NCBI RefSeq assembly: GCF_034314105.1
Contig: NZ_JAVIWJ010000001.1
Location: forward strand, 2,109,501-2,173,500
Origin: Pseudomonas sp. AB6
GTDB taxonomy: Bacteria; Pseudomonadota; Gammaproteobacteria; Pseudomonadales; Pseudomonadaceae
Length of the DNA stretch: 64,000 nucleotides
Direction: 5' to 3'
In this document: piece by piece, positions 37,414 to 45,107 of the stretch
Position numbering within the stretch: position 1 is the stretch's first letter
How the letters are laid out: every line of letters starts with the position of its first letter
The notes under the pieces: generated by a model
Told to the model about the DNA's origin: nothing
Database searches by the model: none
The model's input: the letters and a program-made list of their open reading frames with translations, nothing else
Position numbers and translations under genes: made by a program

Positions 37414-37821
37414 TCAAGAAAACTCTATTTTGCAATCTGACAGAGGGATCGAGCGGCCATCGGAAATAACCAATTGATCACCTTTGATTTGGGCGAGTAA
37501 CAGACCAAGGCCAATTGCCCCTGCCTCAATATCTTTTCTCCAACCGTCAAGATCACCATGATAGGAAATCGCGTAAAAAAGAGGCCCCGAGGGCGGGGTG
37601 ACTTTGCACCCGCGATCATTTACCCCTCCACGAACAGCATTCGGAGGCTCAGAAAAGCACGTAATGTTATTAAATTGTTTTCGGAATTTGTTTTTCCCAT
37701 CGTCCGAAAAATAAACAACTTGCTGCCCATCCACAACCGTAACACCAGGTACATTTCGAGAGTTCGACTGCTCGATTTTTCCACCCAGAATTTTTTCTAA
37801 CGTCTCCCGATCACTACTCAT
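37414..37821 (-). CDS. Immunity protein of the nuclease-tip pair (copy A)
   Basis: Starts at the ATG ending at 37821 (AGGTG upstream). MSSDRETLEKILGGKIEQSN and SYHGDLDGWRKDIEAGAIGL; end DGRSIPLSDCKIEFS. Paralogue of the gene at 23567 with a different middle (about residues 35-75) and identical to copy B at 43893. Its toxin carries the 36-bp deletion, so this copy may persist only as protection. Confidence 0.7.
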   Translation of the reverse strand: MSSDRETLEKILGGKIEQSNSRNVPGVTVVDGQQVVYFSDDGKNKFRKQFNNITCFSEPPNAVRGGVNDRGCKVTPPSGPLFYAISYHGDLDGWRKDIEAGAIGLGLLLAQIKGDQLVISDGRSIPLSDCKIEFS

Positions 37822-37829
37822 TTCACACC

Positions 37830-38258
37830 TCACTTTGTTGCCGGGGTAATTACAAACTTAAAGTTTGTGACGCCCGCATCGGTAAACACCTTCGAATAGT
37901 AACTAGCTAGTTCTGGGCTGTTTGTATGATAAATAGCACCGCCATCGAAACCAGAGGAGTATTTCTTCGCCTGATCTACCATTTTCGTCTGTTCAGCTAC
38001 TGACCATGGCTTCGAGCCAGCCGGGCTTTCTGGGTTCCGAATAGAACTAGCCCAGTCATCGACAAATTTGGCTTCATCAGCGACACCGTTGACACGTTGC
38101 CCATCGACAAGCGCCGTGTATTGACGTTCAGCAAATGGAGTATCCCCATACATCCCACGCACACCACTTTCGTAACTCTGCGCCTTGTCGATTGCCCGAC
38201 TACCACTCACAACAACGGGATTGGTTGTTTCCAGCGCAGTACCTGCGCCTTTTGCACC
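37830..38258 (-). CDS. Orphan CdiA nuclease-like tip, 12-residue deletion (copy A)
   Basis: Same tip as 44309-44773, from the GAKGAG junction to FVITPATK. It lacks twelve residues: GVADEVAVIGGKPTAIEAKF of copy B becomes GVADEAKF. The loss sits between two CTTCA repeats and stays in frame. It removes the strand leading to the E-x-K motif, so nuclease activity is probably lost although the E-A-K letters are restored by chance. Upstream it is preceded by TTKFASGDTV, coded by the end of copy B, with a stop before it. Confidence 0.7.
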   Translation of the reverse strand, partial: GAKGAGTALETTNPVVVSGSRAIDKAQSYESGVRGMYGDTPFAERQYTALVDGQRVNGVADEAKFVDDWASSIRNPESPAGSKPWSVAEQTKMVDQAKKYSSGFDGGAIYHTNSPELASYYSKVFTDAGVTNFKFVITPATK

Positions 38259-38441
38259 AACAGTATCACCCGACGCGAATTTCGTTGTCTACACGTGCAA
38301 CGCCAGACGTGGCGCGGCCTGCGCGCCGGTCGGCCCAGCTGATTCACGCTCACTGAATAAAACCACCCCGACGCGGGTTTTGAATCCGTTTCAACACACT
38401 CAATGCGCTATTTTAAATCTCTGTCACACGAGCCATTTCCC

Positions 38442-38765
38442 ATGCCCGAGCTACTTATGCCATACGATCCAGCGCACGCCATGACCGACCCGCAAGCGGT
38501 GGCCATCTTTCTCACGGATGCGCTTCAGACGGGTGATGCAGGTTATGTCGGCAAGGTATTAGGCATGGCGGTACACGCCAAGGGCATCAGTGTAATCGCC
38601 GAAGCAACAGGGCTTACACACGATCAGCTGGAAGGTTTTTTCAGCGCCGGTGACACCCTGCGCTTGGACGCGCTGCTGGTGATCGTGCATGCGCTGGGCG
38701 TGAAGCTGACCGTCTGCCCTATCGACTCTGATGAGCCTGCATGCTGTGGCGAAGTACCTGGCTGA
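38442..38765 (+). CDS. HigA-like antitoxin/HTH protein (copy B)
   Basis: Identical to the gene at 31963-32286, starting at MPELLMPYDPAHAM. No HigB-type toxin is nearby here either; the neighbour on the left is the deleted toxin tip of copy A. Confidence 0.7.
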   Translation: MPELLMPYDPAHAMTDPQAVAIFLTDALQTGDAGYVGKVLGMAVHAKGISVIAEATGLTHDQLEGFFSAGDTLRLDALLVIVHALGVKLTVCPIDSDEPACCGEVPG

Positions 38766-38882
38766 TGCCCGTTCGGTAGCCCCTGACGATGCGGTGGCGT
38801 AGCCGCCGTGTCGGCTGTGGCCAACAAGCGCAGCGCGTTAGGCTTTGGATCTAAGGGGTATCGGGACGCTGCCCTGATCGGG

Positions 38883-38924
38883 GTTTTGTATGGATGGTCT
38901 GCGTGCAGGCCGTCCGTACAAAAC
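38883..38924. repeat. 20-bp-arm inverted repeat (copy B)
   Basis: Second occurrence of the inverted repeat seen at 32404-32445, with the same three mismatches. Confidence 0.6.
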
Positions 38925-39188
38925 ATTTCCGGTCCGACAGCTCATTCAGATTTATCGCTCGACTCGTAGAGGCGGCTTCTCGGGATTCAAAGGGCACCCC
39001 TTTGGCACCGGATGTGTATACATCCATAGCGTGCCTGTATTTTTGCCGTTGATTGAGGCCGATTCGCGGCCTGCGGGGGTGTCAGGTATTGGTTGGGACT
39101 TTGCGGGGAGTTTGCAGGCGATTTGTCAGGTCGCTGGGCATCTGTAGGGGACTTGCGGGGTGTTTGTCAGGCCTTTGCAGGCAAGTTG

Positions 39189-40286
39189 TCAGGCCAACTC
39201 GCTTTCTTCATCCGCTTCGGCGTCCAAGGCCGTCAACAGGGCTTCGACGGGGTCATCTGGCAAGGTTTCAGCCGTGGTTTCACTGGCCGAGTGTTGCCGT
39301 TGCAACCGTGCCGGATGAGTCGCGGTGTGAATTTCCTTGAGCGCCCGAATACTGACCTGGGTGTAAATCTGCGTGGTGTTCAGACTGACATGTCCAAGCA
39401 TGGCCTGGATGAAACGAATATCGGCGCCGTTCTCCAGCATCAGGGTGGCCATGGTGTGGCGGAACAAGTGGCAACTGCCACGCTTGCCGATGTTGGCTTT
39501 TTCGATGTGTTCGCGCACCAGTTGCGTCAGGCGGTTGGGGCTAAATCCTTCGCCCTGCTGGGTCAGAAACAAGGTGCCATCGTCCTGACCCAAGACAAAA
39601 TGGGGCCTGACGTCGTCGCGGTATTTGGTGATCCAAGCCAGAGCCCGTTCACCGATGGGAATCATCCGGTCTTTTTTGCCCTTGCCCTGGCGAATCATCA
39701 CCGTGCCGCGCTCGTAATCGATAGCGCTCCAGCTCAGGCCGATCAACTCCATGCGGCGCATGCCGGTGCTGTAGAGGGTTTCCAGCATGGCCCGGTCGCG
39801 CATGCCGGTCGAGGTTTGGGTGTCCGGCACGTTGAGAATACGTTCGGCTTCGTCGCTGCTGAGGATGTGCTTTGGCAACCGCTGTTCCATCCTCGGTAGA
39901 TCGAGGTCGGAAGCCGGGTTGTACAGGATGCGGTTGGTTTTGGTCAGCCACTTGAACCACACCCGAATCGGCGTGATACGCACCGTTTGGCTGCGGGCCG
40001 ACAGCGCTTCGCCGTCGGCTTTTCGATAGAGAAAAAGATGCCGCTGGTAGCGCTCTAAAATCGGGCGGGTGATTTCTTGTGGCCGGGTCAGACCTCGTTC
40101 GTCACACCAGCGGATAAACGCAATCAGCAGGCTTTCGCGGTTGCCCACGGTGCGTTCGGAGTAGCTGCGTTCGCGTTGGTATTGCAGGAACTGTTTCATC
40201 TGAAAATACAGGCTACCGGGATCGCCCAGCGGGCCGATAATTTGTTCCGACACACGCTGCTTTTTGCTCTCGCCTTTTTTCGGCAT
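39189..40286 (-). CDS. Tyrosine recombinase / integrase (copy B)
   Basis: Identical to the recombinase at 32710-33807; all catalytic residues (R, H-x-x-R, H, Y) are present. The iteron-like repeats are again at its 3' end (about 39108-39194). Two identical active-looking recombinases in direct tandem mean either could act on the junctions at 31776, 38255 and 44770. Confidence 0.88.
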   Translation of the reverse strand: MPKKGESKKQRVSEQIIGPLGDPGSLYFQMKQFLQYQRERSYSERTVGNRESLLIAFIRWCDERGLTRPQEITRPILERYQRHLFLYRKADGEALSARSQTVRITPIRVWFKWLTKTNRILYNPASDLDLPRMEQRLPKHILSSDEAERILNVPDTQTSTGMRDRAMLETLYSTGMRRMELIGLSWSAIDYERGTVMIRQGKGKKDRMIPIGERALAWITKYRDDVRPHFVLGQDDGTLFLTQQGEGFSPNRLTQLVREHIEKANIGKRGSCHLFRHTMATLMLENGADIRFIQAMLGHVSLNTTQIYTQVSIRALKEIHTATHPARLQRQHSASETTAETLPDDPVEALLTALDAEADEESELA

Positions 40287-40298
40287 AACCACCTCGAC

Positions 40299-43200
40299 TT
40301 AGACGGCGCTGGACAACGCGGAGTGGTTTTTTTGTGGCGGCTGGATCAGTGGTTTTTCGTTCTGACCGACCGCTTTCGACTCAAGGCCAGAAACAACGTG
40401 GCTTTGCGCATGGTTCAGGGTGTCCGACTGAGTACCGGCCATGGCCCGACCTGAGTCCGACCGCTGCTCCTCTTCCCCCGACCGGGCTGATTTGTTGTCG
40501 AGTAGGTCGGCATCAATCAGGCCCATCAAGTGCGGTTGATTACCGCTTTTGCCGTCATACGTGAGGGTATATTCATGGGCCAATCCCTTGCGGTGCAGCA
40601 GCAAATATTCCAGCTCGGTCAATCGGCCCAGATGGATTTTCAACTGGGTATCCCCCCAGCCAGTGGCCTCGCGCACGTCCTTGCGACCGAACCGAAACTC
40701 ATTTTCTTTGAGTCCCTGCGCCTGACTTCGGGCCTCGACCCAACCCTGTAGCAACTCCAGTAACCGCCGTGTTTGCGGCGGCAGTTCGTCCAGGGTGCGC
40801 CCAAGAATGTCGTGGGCCAGCCGGTTGGCCAGCACGATGTCGCCCTTCGTGACCTCGATGTAAGCCAAGGATTTGCCGCGATGCTCGACGTGTTTGATCG
40901 GGCGTTGATGCTGATGCAGCAAGGCAATGCAGCGAATCAACGTCAGGTATTTCATGTGGTCACGCCGGGTCCGGGTTTTGTCCGAAAGAAAGGTCAGTTG
41001 GTCAGCAAACGGATTGACCACAGCCACGGTTTTGATCAGCCGCTGGGCGTTCTGGTGCAGGCGAGTAATCGCCTGTTTTTCAGCGTCGGCCAGCAGGCCG
41101 TCGAGGGTTTGTTTTTTACGTTGGGCGGCATGAATCGCTTCAGTTTGCTCGCGGCTTTCGTTGATGGTCAGCACCAAACACCGGTTGAGCAGCTCTTCGT
41201 CCACGTCGATGGCCGTGGTGGTGAGCATCAGCATCACCGGGCCTTTGACCGTGTATTGTTTGGTGATCAAGTTGCCGGTGGCTTCGTCCTTACCGGTGCT
41301 GGCAATGGTCAATTCGCCGTCCGATTGCAGCAGTTTCAGGGCATAAGCCGCTTGGCGAACGCCCTCCTCTTCGGCGATGGCCAGTATCTTGTGTTGCAGA
41401 TCCGTTTCGCCGAGGTAAAACAGACTCTGGCCGGTCATGGCGCTGTATTGAATGCGTTCTTCTTCCGGCATCAGGTTCAGCACGGCGTCCATCAGCGAGC
41501 TTTTGCCCGCCGCGCTCGATGACTGAATCAATACGGCCAAGGGCTGATCCAATTTTCTGGAAACCGCCGCCAAGTACCCGGCCAGCAAGTTGTAGGATTC
41601 ACCGACCACCCCGCAGCGGGTCAAATCCGCCTCGATGCGCTCGATCAGGTTCGGCGCACGCAACAGGTTCAACGCGGTCAGTTCATCCTCGGCGCTCAGT
41701 GTCGGGGTGGGATTTTTCGGGGCCAGTGCTGCCTGGATTGCCGCTTCCTGCAAGCCTTCGAGCTTGAGCAACAGCTTGCCCAGGTCGCGCTTGATGATTT
41801 CTTCCGGCACGCCCAGTTCTATGCTGGCCTGTTTCAAATAGCTATACCGGGCTTTGGCCGCATACAAATCAAAACTGTCCACGTAATAGGCCGCTTCTCG
41901 GCCCATTACGTGCTCTTCGGCGACCTCGCGGCGTACCTGCACATTGACCCGCATTTGCTCCGGGCCGAGGTTCTTTTTCCAGCCACGTACCCGCCATCGA
42001 CGGTCGGCCACGGCCAACAAAAGATCGCCCTGGGCGTTTTCGCTGAAAGTTTCCGATTCGGAAACCGGACCCGCGACCGTCAAAGTTTCCGAATCGGAAA
42101 CACCCGGCACCGGTGGCAACTCAGCGGTTGCCTGCGGCGCAGCGGCTAAAGAAAAAGAGGTTTCTGGCTCGACCAAAACCGGCGTGCCTTTGCCCTGCCA
42201 CAGTGCCTGTTGCAACAACTCGCCCAGCGCCTGGGCCGGGTTTTCCACCTGCAAGGCGAAAGCGTTAGCGTCCATGCCTTGCGGAAACAACAAACGAAAA
42301 ACTTCGATGCCGGCTGAGCGCAGTTCCTCGGCCAACTTTTCTGCTGCGGCGTCTCCCGCTGAATCACGGTCGAAAGCAATAATTACCCGCTGGGTGCCGT
42401 GGTGTTTCAGGGCCTGCCAATGGTCTTGGGAAAAACCGTTCACGCCATAAGCGCTGATGACGTTGCGAAAACCCGCACACCAAAAAGTCATGGCATCGAT
42501 CAGCGATTCACAGAGAATAATTTCCAGGCTGGCCAGCAACGCGGCCTCGTTCCAGACCCCGCGTAACAGCGTGGCCAAGTACAAATGCCGTGGCTGGTTG
42601 TGCAGCTTGTTGTTCGGCTGCATCCGCCGTCCGTAAAGCTGCATCACCCGCCCGGATTGCTCTGGCTGGGCACCGTCTTCCAGACCCAGCACCGGCACGA
42701 CCAGACAACCGTTTAAATGTTCATGCCCGGTGGAACGCAAAACACCCAAGGTCTGCAACTGCTGACGCACCTGGCGACCCGCCTGGGTGTGTCCGGCAGG
42801 CAAGCGGTAAGTCAGGGTTTTGTTGGCATAGCCCAGCTGAAAATGCTCGATCAGCTCGGGATGGTTCAAGCCGCGAGATTCCAGATAGGTCAGCGCTTCC
42901 GGCGATTGCTTGAAATTGCCGTGGTAGAACTCGACCACCGAACGCAACAGAGCCGCATCTTCGACCGCGGAGGTTGAAACAGTAGAAGAGCCCGCAGCTA
43001 AAGAAGGGAGGTGTCGAGCATGGCTGCGCGACACACCGACTTTTTCCGTGTTCTCCAGCGGTGCGTCGTTGCGCAGCAGTTGGACCGCGTGCGGCAACGA
43101 CACGCCCTGGGTTTTCATCACCCAATCGATCACCGAACCAGCCGCCCCGCAGCCAAAGCAGTGATAGAGATTTTTCTCCTCGGAGACCGATAGGCTGGGC

Positions 43201-43340
43201 GTGCTTTCGTCATGAAACACGCAGCACATCACCCAATCCTTGCCGCGCTTTTTCAGCTCATGGCCCTGCGACTGGATCAGCCGAACCAGTGACACCTCGC
43301 GCTTGAGGCGTTCCAGTTCGGCTTCGGGGATGCGGGCCAT
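40299..43340 (-). CDS. Primase-helicase-like replication protein (copy B)
   Basis: Identical to the protein at 33820-36861, with CHC2 zinc finger, TOPRIM and Walker ATPase all intact. The start is MARIPEAELE, ending at 43340. It forms an operon with the recombinase 13 bp downstream. Confidence 0.85.
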   Translation of the reverse strand: MARIPEAELERLKREVSLVRLIQSQGHELKKRGKDWVMCCVFHDESTPSLSVSEEKNLYHCFGCGAAGSVIDWVMKTQGVSLPHAVQLLRNDAPLENTEKVGVSRSHARHLPSLAAGSSTVSTSAVEDAALLRSVVEFYHGNFKQSPEALTYLESRGLNHPELIEHFQLGYANKTLTYRLPAGHTQAGRQVRQQLQTLGVLRSTGHEHLNGCLVVPVLGLEDGAQPEQSGRVMQLYGRRMQPNNKLHNQPRHLYLATLLRGVWNEAALLASLEIILCESLIDAMTFWCAGFRNVISAYGVNGFSQDHWQALKHHGTQRVIIAFDRDSAGDAAAEKLAEELRSAGIEVFRLLFPQGMDANAFALQVENPAQALGELLQQALWQGKGTPVLVEPETSFSLAAAPQATAELPPVPGVSDSETLTVAGPVSESETFSENAQGDLLLAVADRRWRVRGWKKNLGPEQMRVNVQVRREVAEEHVMGREAAYYVDSFDLYAAKARYSYLKQASIELGVPEEIIKRDLGKLLLKLEGLQEAAIQAALAPKNPTPTLSAEDELTALNLLRAPNLIERIEADLTRCGVVGESYNLLAGYLAAVSRKLDQPLAVLIQSSSAAGKSSLMDAVLNLMPEEERIQYSAMTGQSLFYLGETDLQHKILAIAEEEGVRQAAYALKLLQSDGELTIASTGKDEATGNLITKQYTVKGPVMLMLTTTAIDVDEELLNRCLVLTINESREQTEAIHAAQRKKQTLDGLLADAEKQAITRLHQNAQRLIKTVAVVNPFADQLTFLSDKTRTRRDHMKYLTLIRCIALLHQHQRPIKHVEHRGKSLAYIEVTKGDIVLANRLAHDILGRTLDELPPQTRRLLELLQGWVEARSQAQGLKENEFRFGRKDVREATGWGDTQLKIHLGRLTELEYLLLHRKGLAHEYTLTYDGKSGNQPHLMGLIDADLLDNKSARSGEEEQRSDSGRAMAGTQSDTLNHAQSHVVSGLESKAVGQNEKPLIQPPQKNHSALSSAV

Positions 43341-43439
43341 CGGGTTTTCTCCAAAATACGTCAACGCTCGTTTGAGGTTTTATTTTAATACCTTATACTG
43401 TGTCAAAGTCAAACCTTATCAGAGACAGGGCATACAGTT

Positions 43440-43829
43440 ATGGAATCCGAAACGATCTGGTTCCTACCCATGCATTTCCCAACACGCCTAATCCAGCTGC
43501 GTAAGGCCGCCGATCTCACCCAGCAAACCCTGGCTGACACCGCGTCAGTACACGTCAATCAGATTCGGCGTTATGAGGCAGGGACGGCTCAACCAACCTT
43601 AGAAGCCCTAATTCGGCTTGCTCAGGCTCTGCACGTCAGTTTGGATGATTTGGTTTTCGCTGAAGGAGAACGCGGGCCGTCCGACGATTTGCGCCTGCGT
43701 TTCGAGGCCGTCAGCCATATGCCCGAAGCCGAGAAATCGGTTATCAAGGCACTGCTGGATGGGATGATTCTGAAGTATCAGGCATCGCGGATTATGGGAA
43801 CCAGCAGTAACAACCAAGCGAGCAGTTAA
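43440..43829 (+). CDS. Xre family transcriptional regulator (copy B)
   Basis: Identical to 36961-37350. It is divergent from the primase of copy B (99-bp gap with the same AGGTTT / AAACCT arms) and convergent with the immunity gene. The alternative start is MHFPTRL at 43470. Confidence 0.82.
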   Translation: MESETIWFLPMHFPTRLIQLRKAADLTQQTLADTASVHVNQIRRYEAGTAQPTLEALIRLAQALHVSLDDLVFAEGERGPSDDLRLRFEAVSHMPEAEKSVIKALLDGMILKYQASRIMGTSSNNQASS

Positions 43830-43853
43830 GAAGAAAGGCTAACGCAGATAAAA

Positions 43854-43878
43854 CAACACCGGCGCAAGGCCGGTGTTG
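43854..43878. terminator. Hairpin between convergent xre and immunity genes (copy B)
   Basis: Same 10-bp stem as at 37375-37399. Confidence 0.6.
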
Positions 43879-43892
43879 AGGATTAGTAATGA

Positions 43893-44300
43893 TCAAGAAA
43901 ACTCTATTTTGCAATCTGACAGAGGGATCGAGCGGCCATCGGAAATAACCAATTGATCACCTTTGATTTGGGCGAGTAACAGACCAAGGCCAATTGCCCC
44001 TGCCTCAATATCTTTTCTCCAACCGTCAAGATCACCATGATAGGAAATCGCGTAAAAAAGAGGCCCCGAGGGCGGGGTGACTTTGCACCCGCGATCATTT
44101 ACCCCTCCACGAACAGCATTCGGAGGCTCAGAAAAGCACGTAATGTTATTAAATTGTTTTCGGAATTTGTTTTTCCCATCGTCCGAAAAATAAACAACTT
44201 GCTGCCCATCCACAACCGTAACACCAGGTACATTTCGAGAGTTCGACTGCTCGATTTTTCCACCCAGAATTTTTTCTAACGTCTCCCGATCACTACTCAT
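43893..44300 (-). CDS. Immunity protein of the nuclease-tip pair (copy B)
   Basis: Identical to 37414-37821. It starts 8 bp after the toxin stop at the ATG with AGGTG before it. It protects against the complete tip of copy B if that tip is ever joined to cdiA. Confidence 0.7.
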   Translation of the reverse strand: MSSDRETLEKILGGKIEQSNSRNVPGVTVVDGQQVVYFSDDGKNKFRKQFNNITCFSEPPNAVRGGVNDRGCKVTPPSGPLFYAISYHGDLDGWRKDIEAGAIGLGLLLAQIKGDQLVISDGRSIPLSDCKIEFS

Positions 44301-44308
44301 TTCACACC

Positions 44309-44773
44309 TCACTTTGTTGCCGGGGTAATTACAAACTTAAAGTTTGTGACGCCCGCATCGGTAAACACCTTCGAATAGTAACTAGCTAGTTCTGGGCTGT
44401 TTGTATGATAAATAGCACCGCCATCGAAACCAGAGGAGTATTTCTTCGCCTGATCTACCATTTTCGTCTGTTCAGCTACTGACCATGGCTTCGAGCCAGC
44501 CGGGCTTTCTGGGTTCCGAATAGAACTAGCCCAGTCATCGACAAATTTGGCTTCAATAGCTGTGGGTTTCCCGCCGATCACTGCCACTTCATCAGCGACA
44601 CCGTTGACACGTTGCCCATCGACAAGCGCCGTGTATTGACGTTCAGCAAATGGAGTATCCCCATACATCCCACGCACACCACTTTCGTAACTCTGCGCCT
44701 TGTCGATTGCCCGACTACCACTCACAACAACGGGATTGGTTGTTTCCAGCGCAGTACCTGCGCCTTTTGCACC
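44309..44773 (-). CDS. Orphan CdiA nuclease-like tip, complete (copy B)
   Basis: About 154 codons from the junction GAKGAGTALETTNPVVV to FVITPATK, with EVAVIGGKPTAIEAKFVDDW intact. E-x-K with a preceding glutamate helix suggests a restriction-endonuclease-type nuclease. The junction lies 1 bp after the stop of the immunity gene of the intact cdiA. A crossover between this GGTGCAAAAGG and the same 11 bases in cdiA (45385-45395) would put the tip in frame on the full-length stalk and drop the present tip and immunity gene. Confidence 0.75.
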   Translation of the reverse strand, partial: GAKGAGTALETTNPVVVSGSRAIDKAQSYESGVRGMYGDTPFAERQYTALVDGQRVNGVADEVAVIGGKPTAIEAKFVDDWASSIRNPESPAGSKPWSVAEQTKMVDQAKKYSSGFDGGAIYHTNSPELASYYSKVFTDAGVTNFKFVITPATK

Positions 44774-44774
44774 A

Positions 44775-45104
44775 TCAAATTTTAGGCACTATCGCAAAAA
44801 GCCCCTCCGGCATTAAGTAGCTAAAAATATAACTCTTTGCCTTATCTGAACTGCGCTTAGAAAAAACAGAATCAGACTCATCGGGGCCTTGGTCGCAGTA
44901 CCAACTGTCGTACGTCTGCTCAGCTTTCTCGCCAACCAATTGATATACATCCCCTCCAAGAATCGCAATTCCGAAAGCATCGAGTTCATAAATAGCATGT
45001 AAAGCGTCATCACGACCTAGGGCCCAGTTCCGCACCCCCAAATGGTCTAGAGATATACCTCTACTTAGAATAGGATCAATTTGCTCCGACCATATAATAC
45101 TCAT
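44775..45104 (-). CDS. cdiI: CdiI immunity protein, Imm40-like
   Basis: A 109-residue protein starting 3 bp after the cdiA stop. ISLDHLGVRNWALGRDDAL, YELDAFGIAILGGDVYQL, YDSWYCDQG and KSYIFSYLM match the Imm40 family pattern as I recall it. Being directly downstream of the only complete cdiA, it should neutralise that CdiA's current tip in the producing cell. The gene is intact and AT-rich compared with cdiA, as is usual for immunity genes of swapped cassettes. Confidence 0.78.
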   Translation of the reverse strand: MSIIWSEQIDPILSRGISLDHLGVRNWALGRDDALHAIYELDAFGIAILGGDVYQLVGEKAEQTYDSWYCDQGPDESDSVFSKRSSDKAKSYIFSYLMPEGLFAIVPKI

Positions 45105-45107
45105 AGA

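Larger units (their letters stand above)
31776..38254. repeat. Tandem unit copy A (6,479 bp)
   Basis: Every translation on both strands from here through the recombinase, primase, Xre and immunity genes recurs unchanged at +6,479 bp. The unit runs from the junction CACCAACAG to the next GCCTTTTG. It differs from copy B only by loss of 36 bp at 38072 within the toxin tip. Copy A and copy B are directly adjacent and in the same orientation. Confidence 0.93.
38255..44769. repeat. Tandem unit copy B (6,515 bp)
   Basis: Second copy of the unit, 36 bp longer because its toxin tip is complete. It ends at the GGTGCAAAAGG junction one base after the stop of the immunity gene of the intact cdiA, so it is the copy nearest the active locus. 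Confidence 0.93.

Noticed and set aside
31776..44769. Possible CRISPR-like or satellite repeat because of the long repeat
   Set aside because: The repeat is one 6.5-kb unit present twice and full of genes; no short spaced repeats.
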